Source of the DNA: Zychaea mexicana
Lineage: Eukaryota; Mucoromycota; Mucoromycetes; Mucorales; Lichtheimiaceae
DNA: 64,000 bases
NCBI RefSeq assembly: GCF_025766255.1
Contig: NW_026516744.1
Location: forward strand, 143,086 to 207,085
Direction of reading: 5' to 3'
The position numbers and the translations under genes were made by a program. Below the pieces are notes generated by a model. It saw only the letters and a list, made by a program, of their open reading frames with translations. It did no database searches and had not been told where the DNA came from. This document shows, in pieces, positions 47,785 to 59,040 of the stretch. Position 1 is the first letter of the stretch. Each line of letters starts with the position of its first letter.

Positions 47785-48196
47785 CCAAAGCTGTTGTAGG
47801 TTTTATTTGTAAAGTCCCCCTCTCTTTCTTTCTCTCACTCTTCGTGTCTGTACAGTCTCTCTCACTCTTTCCTAGTTTTTTTTTCTTGTTGTTACATAAT
47901 CCATCCACTCGTATATTTTCTTCTTTCCCCGCTCCACCCCACGCATACTCTCTCTCTCTCTCTCTCTCTCTTTGGGAACACCAAGAAAAAATAAATTCGC
48001 CGTGTCTAACCTTAGTATGCTCCCCCATGGGAAATTTGAACCGTACAATTTCTGTGTGTGTTGTGTCTGTTCGGTGCTTTTGAACAAAAGGAGAATAATT
48101 TCTTTTTTTTACCTTCTGCGTCGCCTCTATATATAATAAGGCTGCTCTCTGCTGATGGGTGGACAGTATCGCAGAACAGCTTTCTCAACAACCCCA
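47785..48196. promoter_or_regulatory. Intergenic with (TC)n microsatellite
   Basis: The 412 bp hold pyrimidine-rich sequence, including a TC dinucleotide run at 47949-47970. They precede the epimerase gene and probably carry its promoter. An in-frame ATG at 48155 lies 42 bp upstream of the start I chose. Confidence 0.4.
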
Positions 48197-49879
48197 ATGG
48201 TCACTCTCATAACTTTTGCTACCACTGTGCTCGCTGCTACTGCTGCTTTGAGCAGTGTGCATGCTAAACCTGCTAGGGACGATCCTTTCCACAGACATAC
48301 CATTCGCGCAAAGGGTATCGAAGCCTCGTTCATTGAGTATGGCGCGACGATCACGGTAAATTTGGCTTTTTGTCGAGAAGAGACCGGCCACAAGAAACTC
48401 ACACTCACTTTTATCCTGTTCACAGAATCTGTGGGTCGATGACAAGCACGGTAAGCCCACCGATATCGTGCTTGGTTGGGACGATGTATGTCTATCTTCC
48501 TTTTGTTGTTGTGTGTCATACCTTGCAATAATGTTGTTGATGCTGATCTATACCCGAATATCGGCCCTGAAAACAGACCACCCAATTCAACCTGCAACCC
48601 GGCATCCCTGGATTCTTAGGAGGTAAAATGGAAAGTTTGTTTGTTCCCAATGCGGGCAATTTTGCTGACGACCCTGAACATCATCTATACTACAGCTGTT
48701 GTTGGCCGCTACGCTAACCGCATTCGCAATGGAACCTTCTCGATCGACGACACCGAGTACCATACCCCACTCAACGAGAACGACATAACTACTCTGCATG
48801 GCGGCGACATGGGTTTCAACCGCTTGAACTGGACTCTTTTGGACAAGGGCAAAAGTGATATCAGCTTTGGTCTGGTTTCTGAGGATGGCGACGAAGGTTT
48901 CCCAGGCACCGCGCAGATCACGGTAAAATGTAAATTGATATACCCGCCGAGACTGTATATACGTATACACACATCCACACATACGTATTTACGCGGATCC
49001 CTCTTGTTGATTAGACTCTGTCAATGATAACCAAGAATGGCACGTCGACTATGAGGGCACCTCTGACAAGGACACGATCATGATGCTGTCCCAACACACC
49101 TATTGGAACTTGGATGCGTTCAGAACGAGCGACACCGTTGAGGACCATGTGATGCAGATCGCGTCGGACCAGTACATAAAGACCGACGGCAGCTTGATCC
49201 CCACCGGCGAATTTGGCAATGTGGAGGGCACGGCTCTCGACTTCCGCTCCGCCAAGCCGATCGGCCAGGACTTGCAAGAGGCAACTGAATGCGGGTAAAC
49301 CATCGTGCCGGAGAGAAAGAGAAAGAGGCATTGGCAAGGAAGGAAAAGATAATAACACGCGGTACACCTCTCTAGGTTCGACTGTGTAGGTTATGACAAC
49401 TGCTGGATATTCTCTGACCCGAACCCTGATGAATACCAAGTGACGGTGCATGCTCCCAGCACAGGCATCCAAATGGCCGTCAAGACGGACCAAGCAGCCC
49501 TGCAGTTCTACTCGTGCGGTGGTCTGGATGGCACCTTGCCTATCAAGAAGAAGAAGCATCATCATCGCCACCATCTCGAGAGCCGCTGTGAGCACGAGCA
49601 AGAATACGTCCAAAAGTACGGCTGTCTTGTGCTCGAGACCGAAAACTACATTGATGGCATCAACAACCCTGAATGTAAGTGGTGGTGTAACAACACCATG
49701 ATCAAAAAATGAGCGCGTTTCTGTTTAGAAACATCCAGGGACATCTTCACGTTTTCGTTGTTTTATGTCTAATCACAATCACCACAATAGGGGGCGAGGA
49801 GTACACTGGTTTGCTCCGTGCCGGCGACGAGTACACGCATCACGCAGAATACCACTTCTCAATCCATAACGGCGATTAA
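48197..49879 (+). CDS. Secreted aldose 1-epimerase (galactose mutarotase-like)
   Basis: There are seven exons, 48197-48355, 48426-48485, 48577-48622, 48696-48929, 49015-49294, 49376-49674 and 49791-49879, encoding 388 residues. The start at 48197 gives a clean signal peptide (MVTLITFATTVLAATAALSSVHA). The fold is a galactose-mutarotase beta-sandwich: VVGRYANRIRNGTF, TTLHGGDMGFNR with the catalytic-site His, SQHTYWNLDAF with the second His, and CLVLETENYID with the Glu base. The enzyme interconverts alpha and beta aldoses, here probably outside the cell or in the secretory pathway. An unusual Lys/His-rich insertion (KKKKHHHRHH) lies near residue 315, before the catalytic Glu. The exon 4 donor is the second of two GTAAA sites; only it keeps the frame. 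Confidence 0.9.
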
Positions 49880-50224
49880 CGAATTTCCTTTCTTCTTATG
49901 TACAAATTTTATTTTTACTATTTCGAAACTTTTAATCAATAAAAGAAAATAACCTATTTCGACTATTTTTTTTGTTTTGCGCCAAGAGCGTACCTTTACG
50001 ATTCACACTCCTCTACTTTTGTTTTCAACAGCAAAGCTAACACTCCACTTTACACACACGCACACAAACACACTTATTCAAGAAAGAAACACAAAATAAA
50101 AAGCCAGGCCCATTTTTCGCTTTCTCTATTTTCTCTCTCTCTCTTTTTTTTTCTTTACCCTTCAAAACCCTCCGCGTCTTTCACCGCTCTCTCCTCCTCC
50201 CTCACACCCGTTCATACCCAAATC
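49880..50224. promoter_or_regulatory. Intergenic, SSH4-like promoter
   Basis: 345 bp. The first part is AT-rich 3' UTR with AATAAAAG at about 49938. The second part is pyrimidine-rich (CT and CA tracts at 50050-50215) directly before the next start codon. Confidence 0.35.
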
Positions 50225-51642
50225 ATGAGTATTAATTATGAAGGGTTCACTGCAGTACTCGTTATAATTCTCGTCGTAGTTGCAGCACTGGTATGCTGTG
50301 TAGGAGTGCGTATGTTTCGTCGTCAAGCACGGAAAAATGCACGAGATGAACCGTCATCCAACGCCAACGAAGAATGGCAAACGCTTCGAGAAACAACCGC
50401 GGCAACACCCGAGTTTCGACAAGAATTGGAACAAGTCATTGGTAAATGATATTTCGGCAGCATTCAGCACCTATCTTTTTTTTTAAAACGCAAATCAAGG
50501 GTTACCATGGCAACTTGACAACAATTAGCTCTCCCTGTTGCGCCAAGTGAAATTACCTCTTGGAATTACTTGACTGAATTTATGGATTTTCTAGCATGGC
50601 AAACACGGCACCCACCAAGGTCCACCGACTGGTTCGACGTTACTACAGCGCCGGTTGTACGCGAACGAGGCGTAGATGCCTGGACATTTATCGAAAACGA
50701 ACCAATGACAGACACAGACGACGATTCCAACGCAGCAGTCATGGATAAAACGACGATTGTATTTTGTCAGGGCCAAGGCTGTGTAATGACAAACTTGCCT
50801 ATTCCAATGCACCAAGAATTTGTGTATTGGGAAGTCAAGATTTTGCAACTTGAAGAGTGTGATCGCGTGGCGATCGGTTTAGGGACCAAACCTTATCCAT
50901 GCTGGCGATTACCAGGTACGGTTGTTTATTTAAAGAGGGAAATGTTTCTGTATTGAACGCACTCTCGATAATAATGCAAAAATCATGTCTATAGGCTGGC
51001 ACCGACATTCAGTTGCTTATCATTCACATACGGGTGCAGTTCATGCAAGCGATCCGCTGGTAGGACGACCTTATGGACCACCCTATAAAGAAGGCGACGT
51101 GATAGGCGTAGGCTACCTCCGCAACACAAACACTGTATTTTTTACGCGAAATGGCAAAGTAAGGAAGGAAGGAAGGAATGGGTTGTGGGGCTGTCTTTTA
51201 AGCGAGGATAGAAGGGATATTGAAATGAGGATCATCCCTACGTTTTTAGAATCTCGGTAAAGCCTCTATTGGCTTCAAATTCCCTGTATATCCTGTTGTA
51301 GGCGCCATAGGCCCATGTCAAGTTTCTGTGAATTTTGGACAGCAGGATTACTTGTTTGCGCCAGGTAAAGAGAAGGGAACCATGTGATGGCGATGATGGG
51401 ACATTTATGAGAATCTAACATTTGGGGACATTAAAGCCAACTTACGGGAAGCGGCATTGGCTCCGAAACAAGGCTCCCTTCCACCCCCTCCAGCCTATGG
51501 CGACGTACGTAATACCATAATGCTGTTTGGCGCATCCGACGACGACGACAACACCACCGACACACGACATCTCGACTATTCGCAACAACCCCATGCATCA
51601 TTCGATCCAGCCTCCTCGCCACCACCACCACGATATACCTGA
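50225..51642 (+). CDS. SSH4: Ssh4/Ear1-like SPRY-domain membrane adaptor with PY motifs
   Basis: There are five exons, 50225-50441, 50529-50915, 50995-51158, 51250-51364 and 51437-51642, encoding 362 residues. A single N-terminal TM (AVLVIILVVVAALVCCVGV) is followed by a linker and a SPRY domain. The SPRY domain shows YWEVKIL, IGLGTKPYPCWRLPGWHRHS, YKEGDVIGVGYL and VFFTRNGKNLGKA. The C-terminal tail has PPAY (312-315) and PPRY (358-361). In yeast Ssh4 and Ear1 are endosome/vacuole proteins that bring the Rsp5 ubiquitin ligase to transporters through such PY motifs, driving multivesicular-body sorting. Domain order and length match. A GGAAGG repeat sits in intron 3. Confidence 0.9.
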
Positions 51643-51859
51643 GCATCTTTTTTAGTGCGATTCTTTCACCCTCATTATTTCCTCGTCCTCTTTTAAAAAC
51701 TTGTCCTTTTTCCCGTCCACCTACGTTCTTTCTTCATGCATTACATACACATTTCATGTTTCTTCCTCTTTATCTCTTGTTCTTTTAGATGTATAATTAA
51801 GTACATTGGTGTTTCTTTTTAGCTAAAGAAAGAATACATTGTTCAATAATTACTAAATA

Positions 51860-54829
51860 CTAAATACTGTTAATCATCTCTATCATACAACGTCCCCAGG
51901 ACGCTCGGTCGTCAGCGACTTGAGCCAGATTGAACTGTTCCAAATGTTTATGCCAATTTGCAGTCAGTGTGGTCAAATTCAACTCGGATTCCAAAGACCC
52001 TTGTAGTTCTTGTGGGATTTGATAAAGTGCGTATGCTAGGTGATCAATGGCATACTGGCATAAAGACGCACGCTGTAATGTTCGAATAACTGCATCGAGC
52101 AGAGTTGGATAACGGTCCTGATCATCCCATTCAAGCGCTTGCCGCCAATGCTGCTGCACGTGGTGATCAAACTGTCGCAGACAGTCGATATCGGTCACGG
52201 AAAGATCCCAGCTCCCTCCACGCAACTTTTCCATCAGCGTTTGCAGTTTTGTCACCTCTACCACAGTATAGATCCGTATCCGGGCCGTCGATACTAGATG
52301 TACCAAATGCGCCATAATGTGATCCTCCTGTTGTGTTGGCGACAATGGACACGGGATATTCGCCAAGTGTTTTCCGAAAAACCGTGTCCGGCCTTGCTGA
52401 TCATACGAACAATGTTCCTTGATAAAGAACTGGATCACGCTCGAGTTCAATAGGCCGCAAAAATACTCTGCTGGTGGTGACACGGTGTTGCTGCTTTTTG
52501 TCGTGAAATACATGCACTGATTCGTCAAGCAAAGCTGGTTTCTGTCCATGAAAAACCGCTGGCGTGGCTGCGATTTGGTGAAATAGCCATAATTGATTGG
52601 ATGGACGATTTTGACGGGCACATCCACGCCACACTTGTTATAGTGGCACCAAGCAATCTTGCGATCATCCCTGTTGCTCTGCAATGCTGCACGTGCTTCG
52701 CTCAAATACTGATAAAGTGCTGCATACTGCTGGGGAGCTTCTTTCTCGAGTTTCTCAGCATCATCCTTGTCGACCAAAATCATTGAATAAAAAGGTTCGT
52801 TATTTTCGTCTGTTCGATACAAGGGCACATACGCTTCTGCCGGTGATGTTTCTTTGCGTGTAAGACGTAGTGGATCGCGGTTTAACCAGAATGTGCTTTC
52901 CTTGTCTGTGCCTTGGCTCTTGCCACTCCAGTAAAATGCTGGACGTAGCCATCGATCGCAGCACTTTTGTCCAAACGTTTGACGTGCCCATTGTGTTCTG
53001 ACTACTAGCGCATACACCGGATTGGTGTTGGGACCGCGATGAAATTCCAATGGTGCATCGTCGCTATCGCATATGCGTGGCAAGCTGCTAGTGATATCGT
53101 TAAGTTGGTCTGATAATCTGGATGTGGGTGACAAGAATGCAAATGAGGCATTGGGTGATTGCCGTATTCGGTCCACATTGTCAGCACTCGTCCATTTGTA
53201 CTTGAGAAGAGGGTCGTTGTTATTGTTATTGTCACTGTTGTTGTTGTTGTTGTTGTTGTTGTTGTAGCTTAGTGTATCTTTTTGAAGGAGATCATCACTG
53301 ATGCGACTGCCGTCAAAATGGGTATATGCATCGAGTATGTCGTCTAGTTTTGCCTTTCTAGACATATGTCGCAAAAACAAAATCTTATCGTTTGCTGGTG
53401 GTGGTGGTGGTGAAAGCAAATCATGATTTTGTAAACGTCGCATGCGTAGTCGAAAAATTAGCGAGTCGGTCTGCACCTTGGGCCACACCTTGTATGGTTC
53501 AAACTGATACATGCTCAAAAGCTGACAGTGCTGCCACATCCATGCGCGCAAATGTCGTGCAAACTCAAGTACCAGCCATTGGCTCGGCGTGATCAGACAT
53601 ATCTGACCAGTAGTGGGATTGCATCGCTGCATACAGATCCACATAAAGTAGAGGTATGCCTGTGCGCCCCGACCGCCCAACACCTGACTATCGTACAATG
53701 CAGGATCGGGTTCCGTTACCAGCCCCGTTTTTCGGATCATGTAAGGCGGGTTTGTTACAATGTAGTCAAACTTGAGGTGCGTTGCATCACGTAGTCGCGT
53801 CAGTTCGTTACGTTCCCATGGGGACGCAATGTTATCAAGTGACAGTTTGAGCGTGTCATTACAGAACAAGTGGAGTCGGTTGATCATCATCGTCGTCGTT
53901 GTTGAGTGTGGCGTGCCAAGCTCATGTAGTTCGGTGATCCGTTTGTAAAGCGGAAACAAGTGGACCAGCACATTGAGTTTCCCGAGCTTGAATGCAAAAG
54001 GATCAATCTCGACACCCCACAGATTCTCTGGAATTGCGTGGCATAACATGTATTTCAGATATTCGGCATTATTCCATACAGACGGGGTTGCAGTGCACGC
54101 GTCGATCAGTCGCGTCAAGAATTCGCATAGAAAAGCACCCATGCCCATGCATGGATCAAAAACTCGGGGCACACGAACAAGCGACAGTGCTGGATCGTTG
54201 CACTGGCGTTGTTGCAGGCAACAACTCCACATGAATTGAACGATTCTTTGAGGCGTATAGAACTGACCGTGGTCTTTTCGTTGTTTTTGTGCATTGATCT
54301 CGAGAAATTTGGTGTATACGCGCGCAAATATTGAATCGACCCATTGTAGCGACCGAAATACGATACCGGCTGCATGGAAACGTGAGCGCAATTGATTGGC
54401 CTGTTGCTCGTCAACGTCGTCGATAATATCGTCGTGATGGAAGAGGGCCATATACACTTTCATCACTCGGTACCCCATCAGATCATGCAGTAGTACATCA
54501 ATAAAAACGAGATACGCTGTCATCAGGCTGCCATGCATGTTTGTTTCTGCAATGGTACATACACAAACAAACAAAGAAATTAAAGTCAAACACATATAAC
54601 CTCTAAGATTTTAGTTCTCTTGGTGTAACTTTTTCTTACGTGATGAATCCAACAACGATCCCAACATGGTGACAGCCAAATCCACCTGTGATTCTGTAAG
54701 CCCGTCATCAGTTGTTGGATTTCGTTGTCGTTTGGTTGGAATGGGGGACTGCGGCGGCTCGGAATCAAACAACGTAGGTTCAATCGTGTCTTGATTGGGC
54801 GGGTACGTTGCTGGATCATGTTGATTCAT
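51860..54829 (-). CDS. Bacterial-type N6-adenine DNA methyltransferase (type IIG / Eco57I-like)
   Basis: There are two exons on the minus strand, 54829-54640 and 54546-51860 (phase 1 join, GTAAGA donor, TTGCAG acceptor), encoding 958 residues. Exon 1 is a 63-residue disordered leader. A helical region comes next, then GQFYTPQRIV (157-166), SAM-binding motif I FDPCMGMGAFLCE (about 193-205), GVEIDPFAFKLGKLN, and motif IV DYIVTNPPYMI with NPPY at 329-332. Motifs V-VI lie around YLYFMWICMQR and LITPSQWLVLEFAR. The C-terminal 400 residues resemble the TaqI-like target-recognition region of type IIG enzymes, and an Asn-rich insertion is present. NPPY is the catalytic signature for N6-adenine methylation. 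No nuclease motif is visible. The frame is intact over 2.7 kb. Confidence 0.85.
53236..53267 (-). repeat. AAC-type trinucleotide repeat coding poly-Asn in the methyltransferase
   Basis: A GTT/AAC triplet run within the methyltransferase gene encodes nine consecutive Asn residues, with a shorter Asn run beside it. Asn-rich insertions are common in fungal but not bacterial proteins, so this shows that the gene has been evolving in the host genome. Confidence 0.9.
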
Positions 54830-54964
54830 CTTCCTTTCATGATTTCCTTGTTCCCTTTTTTTTCGAAAAAAAAGAAACACACAATTAAAAAAACTGAAAA
54901 GGCTTTTCTATATCCGGGGAAAAGTTAGCGCTCTTTTTTTTGGCGGTCGTCGGTTACATGGGTT

Positions 54965-54984
54965 CCGTCTGTTTCGTCAGACGG
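54965..54984. repeat. Perfect 7-bp inverted repeat with 6-nt loop
   Basis: CCGTCTG, loop TTTCGT, CAGACGG. The hairpin lies between the methyltransferase start and the decayed region to its right. Its function is unknown. It could be a relic of a mobile element end or chance. Confidence 0.5.
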
Positions 54985-55137
54985 GGTACACAACACTTCC
55001 TGTTGAAGGTCGGCACCGTCGTACAACGTTTCGCTGTATGCGACCGACTTGGCAGTAGTGAATAGGGTCCTTGAGCTCTAGCGCACACGCGTGCTTTAAG
55101 AGTTACAAAAGAAAGGAAAGGCGGTACGATCACACTA

Positions 55138-55856
55138 TGGCAACCGATGACTACGAGCTGGATTTTGACATTTGTCTGTGATCTGCCTAATGATTGGGGG
55201 GGGGTTCTTTTTCCCATTTTGGCGTTGGGGGATTATTTTTGGCAGTGGATGACGCCACCACCAATAACAATAGTACCATCAGCGTAGACGACGACAGAAT
55301 TGTATCTTTCCAAAACTATATGGAATGGGAAGGTGCTGCAGAGATACATTACAAACAAAAAGTAAGATAATATATGATTATGAAGGCTATGGAAACAATC
55401 GATTGGATCCAGCTTGGTACAGTATGAAACACAACCCTGATAATGTATATTCTAACATTCCAACCATTTTTTCTGGTCAGCCATCCGCTACATACATGCA
55501 GTAAGATAAATGAAGGTAAATAAAACTTACACTCAAGCTGACACTATAGTAATGTTACTGCAGAGACCACTCGTCAAATGTATGTCCAAAGACATAAACG
55601 TGATAGATCCAGCTCGCGTTGCTCTCAGGTAGCCACTTGACGGTGTCCTGCCCATGTCCAGAAAGGGGATGGCGTTTGATGTGTTGGACTCCATTAAACA
55701 CCTGCACTAGCCGAAAGCTCTAATTAATCCTAGTAAATTAGCTGTCAGACAATACTTTAAGAAATGGCACTTGAAAGCTGTTTTTGAACGATTAATGAAA
55801 CACACAGAGTATATCAACAAAAAGTATATCGCTAAGGAAGCTTGATTTCTTTGGTT
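55138..55856 (+). pseudogene. Disrupted multi-exon gene of unknown family
   Basis: Plus-strand segments read as protein and carry usable splice sites. An ATG at about 55138 gives MATDDYELDFDI. After a GGCAG acceptor comes an acidic exon (55243-55361) containing VSFQNYMEWEGAAEIHYK. A further segment contains DYEGYGNNRLDPAWYSMKHN and PTIFSGQPSATYM (to about 55500). It joins by a GTAAGA donor to NVTAETTRQMYVQRHKR (55550-55628). The last exon contains RQYFKKWHLKAVFERLMKH and ends at 55844. The second and third segments are in different frames with no intron that can reconcile them, and the first donor is poor (GTCTGT). I do not recognise the family. Confidence 0.45.
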
Positions 55857-56249
55857 AGCTGCATAATTTCCAGCATAAAAAAAATCCAACATAGGTTCTT
55901 CATCATTGTAATTGTTTTCAAGAAATTTGACTGGATCCCTGTATAAAAAATACCATCAAATATCAGTTGGAAATGCTTTATTATTATCATTCGTAATATT
56001 CCTATTACAATTTCAAAATGTCTTTTACCAATTCTTTGCCATGTTGAGAAAAGCGTTTGCTTGGAGTAATTGTTGTGTCAAAAAAAGTGTTTATAATAAT
56101 GGCGTTAAAGATAGTAATGGTGTAAAAGAAAGTATGTTACAGACCACCCTGAGTTCTTTTTACATAACTGGTAAATTACTTCCTCTATTAAGTAACTACT
56201 TGATTACTGTAGCAAGAATCGATTCAGTATACTTTCTCTCCTCTACAGG

Positions 56250-57290
56250 AGACTTCCGTTCCCCCTTGCAGCCTTTCTTTCTTCCTCTGTTCCCGGACCT
56301 TCAGAAACTGATGGCCAGAACCTCAACCATCGCGTGAATGCTCGTGCCTTGGCCTTGCAAAGTATGGATGAATTACATGAGACAATCCCTCCACTTCCGA
56401 CAGATCCAACGCACAACATCCATTGGATTGATGAACGCATGCTGTGGATGCTGAAGTACTGCACTTCTCACTGCGATGCATACAGCAACAACAAGCAAAG
56501 TGTCTGTCGCAATATGTCTGAAGCTCTATTTGGCATCAGCAACATTAACTTCACCTCGAGAGTCTCGACCAAATGCACGATCTCAAGAGGAAGTGGGAAA
56601 GCGAAAGCTTCACTACTGACCAATCGGGTGGTCAAGGAAGCTTGGTTGAAGGGATGACTTGGCCTGGTACAAAAAGTGTACTATTTGAATCATAAGTATA
56701 ACACTTAAGTGACACTAACAAATGAACATGATCTGGGAAATAAAGTATAGGGCACACACTTGTCCTCGTCTTGCTTTCGGTGATGCCATCTGGCAAGGTC
56801 GTGTTTCAGCAGATTAGAATGTCGCCTATGACAGCACTACTGGGTTGAGCTTAAATGGAAACCGGTGGATGTCTCCACCATTGCTCCTACCGCAGGGGAT
56901 TTGTCGGCGAACACAGAGCTACAAGAAGACAGGCATATGTCGATGTTGAAACGTTAGTAAACAAAGAGTTATACAGTCCGTTTTGAGGTTCAGTTCAGTT
57001 ATCTGTACAAAATGTAATAGCTTAATATATCATTTCGACGTTAGACTTTCAAAAGTGCAATCGCTGATTAGGGGCCGAACCCAGGCAGATCTTGCCAAGC
57101 AAGAAAGGGTGAAGGACTCTACGAGCTGAAAAAACACGCAAGATGATTTCATAAGCATATCTGGAACGTGCCGCAAAGGCTAAACGCGCGCGCAAACATG
57201 AACGCAAAATGGAGAAAGCTCGTGCAAAGCGCTTGAACTTCGGATTAGAAATACTGAAGCTCAAACGTGAGATGTCATGGACAGAAGAAG
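56250..57290 (+). pseudogene. Myb/SANT-like accessory gene of the transposon, disrupted
   Basis: The first segment (about 56250-56563) contains ELHETIPPLPTDPTHNIHW, then DERMLWMLKYCTSHCDAYSN and NMSEALFGISNINFTSR, a Trp-containing helical pattern like Myb/SANT trihelix proteins. The reading then shifts frame to LESLDQMHDLKRKWESESF near 56565-56620. Further pieces contain TCPRLAFGDAIWQGRV (about 56755-56810, ending in a stop) and WKPVDVSTIAPTAGDL in yet another frame. A basic coiled coil containing KMEKARAKRLNFGLEILK lies at 57155-57290. At least three frame changes are needed. The assignment to a Harbinger accessory protein rests on this pattern and on the neighbouring transposase. Confidence 0.55.
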
Positions 57291-57346
57291 ATGTATGTAG
57301 AAGAAAATAACAAAGAATAAAATCAGCTATGAGCGATAACGCAGTA

Positions 57347-58800
57347 TCAAATATTATTGAGGTATGGTTCCATAAGCCATTTTAAAATAGGTACGTATGT
57401 TTTCTCCATTGTTGCTATCATATCACGAGTACGACTGCGCGAAGTTTGTTGTATGTTCTGTTGTTGTTGTGTGTTATCATCATCATCACCAAATGTGTCG
57501 ATGTCTTGGCTGGTTCTGATTCTACGCACGTTCTGAAAATCTCCTTCTGCGTCCGGAATTTGTTGAGCTTATTGATGATCTCAATGTACGATGTACCATC
57601 GTTTTCCCATTGTTTAATAATGTTGTGAAGCGTACAAAGGACAGAGATCTACATTGTACATTTGACAAGGTCTTTATCACTTCTGATCAACATTGGGAGA
57701 TGCTTCAACTTTGCCATCTGTTTTTCAGAAAGCCAATCGTTCTCTCGACTTCCACTAACCATAGCCCATCACAATGATAATTTGCTTGCTTCGGGAAAGG
57801 TTTGTATGTAATACGTACCTCGAACTGAAGATAATTTTCATTGAATGCTGCATTGTCACCGCGTCTTCTTGCTTCTCCTTTGTAAGGAGTGATAAGGTGT
57901 TTTGACAATGTGCATGCTGCGTCACCTAGGATATGCTCACCGCCTTCAAGAAACTGACCCATATTCGAACTCATGAATGTTTTCTTATACGCGAGAGAAT
58001 CGTGAGCTTTGCCAGATTCACCAAGGATAAAGAAACGAATATTGTTGCTGATATCGCAAACTTAATGCATGTCGTTCCTGACTATCGTGAAATTCGTTGC
58101 GTTGATATACAGGTCTACACTCGAACACGATGTCGGTTCCATTGACGATTCCGACACATTCATTGAACGCTCCTTGAGATCTTGTTTCAGTTGTATCTTC
58201 TTGTTGATTAGGCGAGTACACGTACGAATATACATGCTTGTGCAGCGTCTTAATGTACAAGGTGCGTGCAATTGACAGTTGCACTTTTGGAAATTCCATA
58301 TCTAGTAGCGCCAACCATTAGATCAAGGCAAGCATGTCCAAACCGGTAAAGAGCCACACCGAGTTATAAAGCAACAAGTTTTTGCTCCGGGGTAAATATC
58401 GATGTATCGTTCTCGATAAGAGCAAGAACACCATTAGATGTGCTTCTGCTCATTCTAAACTCGCGAAGGAACTCTTTATCGTCATTTGTTGTGAGGATGA
58501 TTTGCCGCTAGTCGCATGCTTTTGGCTTTGGATCGGTTCTTAAGCTAAAGTAACGCGCCTGGATAAGCGCTTGGATATTATCCATATCCAATCTTTTCGA
58601 CAAGGTCGTCATCGTCTCGGTAATCTTCGACGAGTTCTTCTTCTTCTTCCATTTCCATGAGTTCACTATCAATGCCCAAACGACGATCCAGTTCATTCAT
58701 GAAGGGATGAGTTCCTCCTGAGATCTTCTGTGAAGAGCGGACAAAGTTCAAATATGTAAGAACCATTTTTTCGCGTTTAAAGGTCTTAATCAAACTGACC
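57347..58800 (-). pseudogene. PIF/Harbinger-like DDE transposase, disrupted
   Basis: On the minus strand the family reads through several frames: EFLREFRMSRSTSNGVLALI, then an in-frame TAA at 58364-58366, LGVALYRFGHACLDLMVGAT, a frame change near 58290, CVGIVNGTDIVFECRP, EGGEHILGDAACTLSKHLIT and VERTIGFLKNRW, then another frame change near 57710 and a further stop. The expected first catalytic Asp in the VDGT-type motif is Asn (AAT at 58141-58143). The second Asp (LGDAA) and the Glu (VERTIG) are still present. An intron with a GTACGT donor may lie at about 57750-57815. The gene is clearly inactive. Confidence 0.75.
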
Positions 58801-59040
58801 TTTGCCTTCAGTATGACAATTGGCCTTGTACGACCTTCAGATTTAAAGCTTCAGCGGCTTTTGACCAGACCTTATAAGTTCGGACAAGGACTACATAAGA
58901 TTTATCAGTCTGAAGATATGCGTATGGTCTTCTTTGACGGCAATGACGAGATATTATAAATACTGTATGATGCCGATAATAACTGCTTTTGTTTTTACCC
59001 GTATCTCTTCCCCAACAAAACTTGAGCTCCTCCTCCACCA

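Larger units (their letters stand above)
56250..59040. mobile_element. Decayed PIF/Harbinger-like DNA transposon
   Basis: The span holds two converging broken genes typical of PIF/Harbinger elements. A Myb/SANT-like DNA-binding protein lies on the plus strand (56250-57290) and a DDE transposase on the minus strand (57347 to about 58800, perhaps to 59040). Both carry frame changes, and the transposase also carries an in-frame stop codon. I could not find terminal inverted repeats or a target-site duplication by eye, so the outer limits are approximate. Confidence 0.65.
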
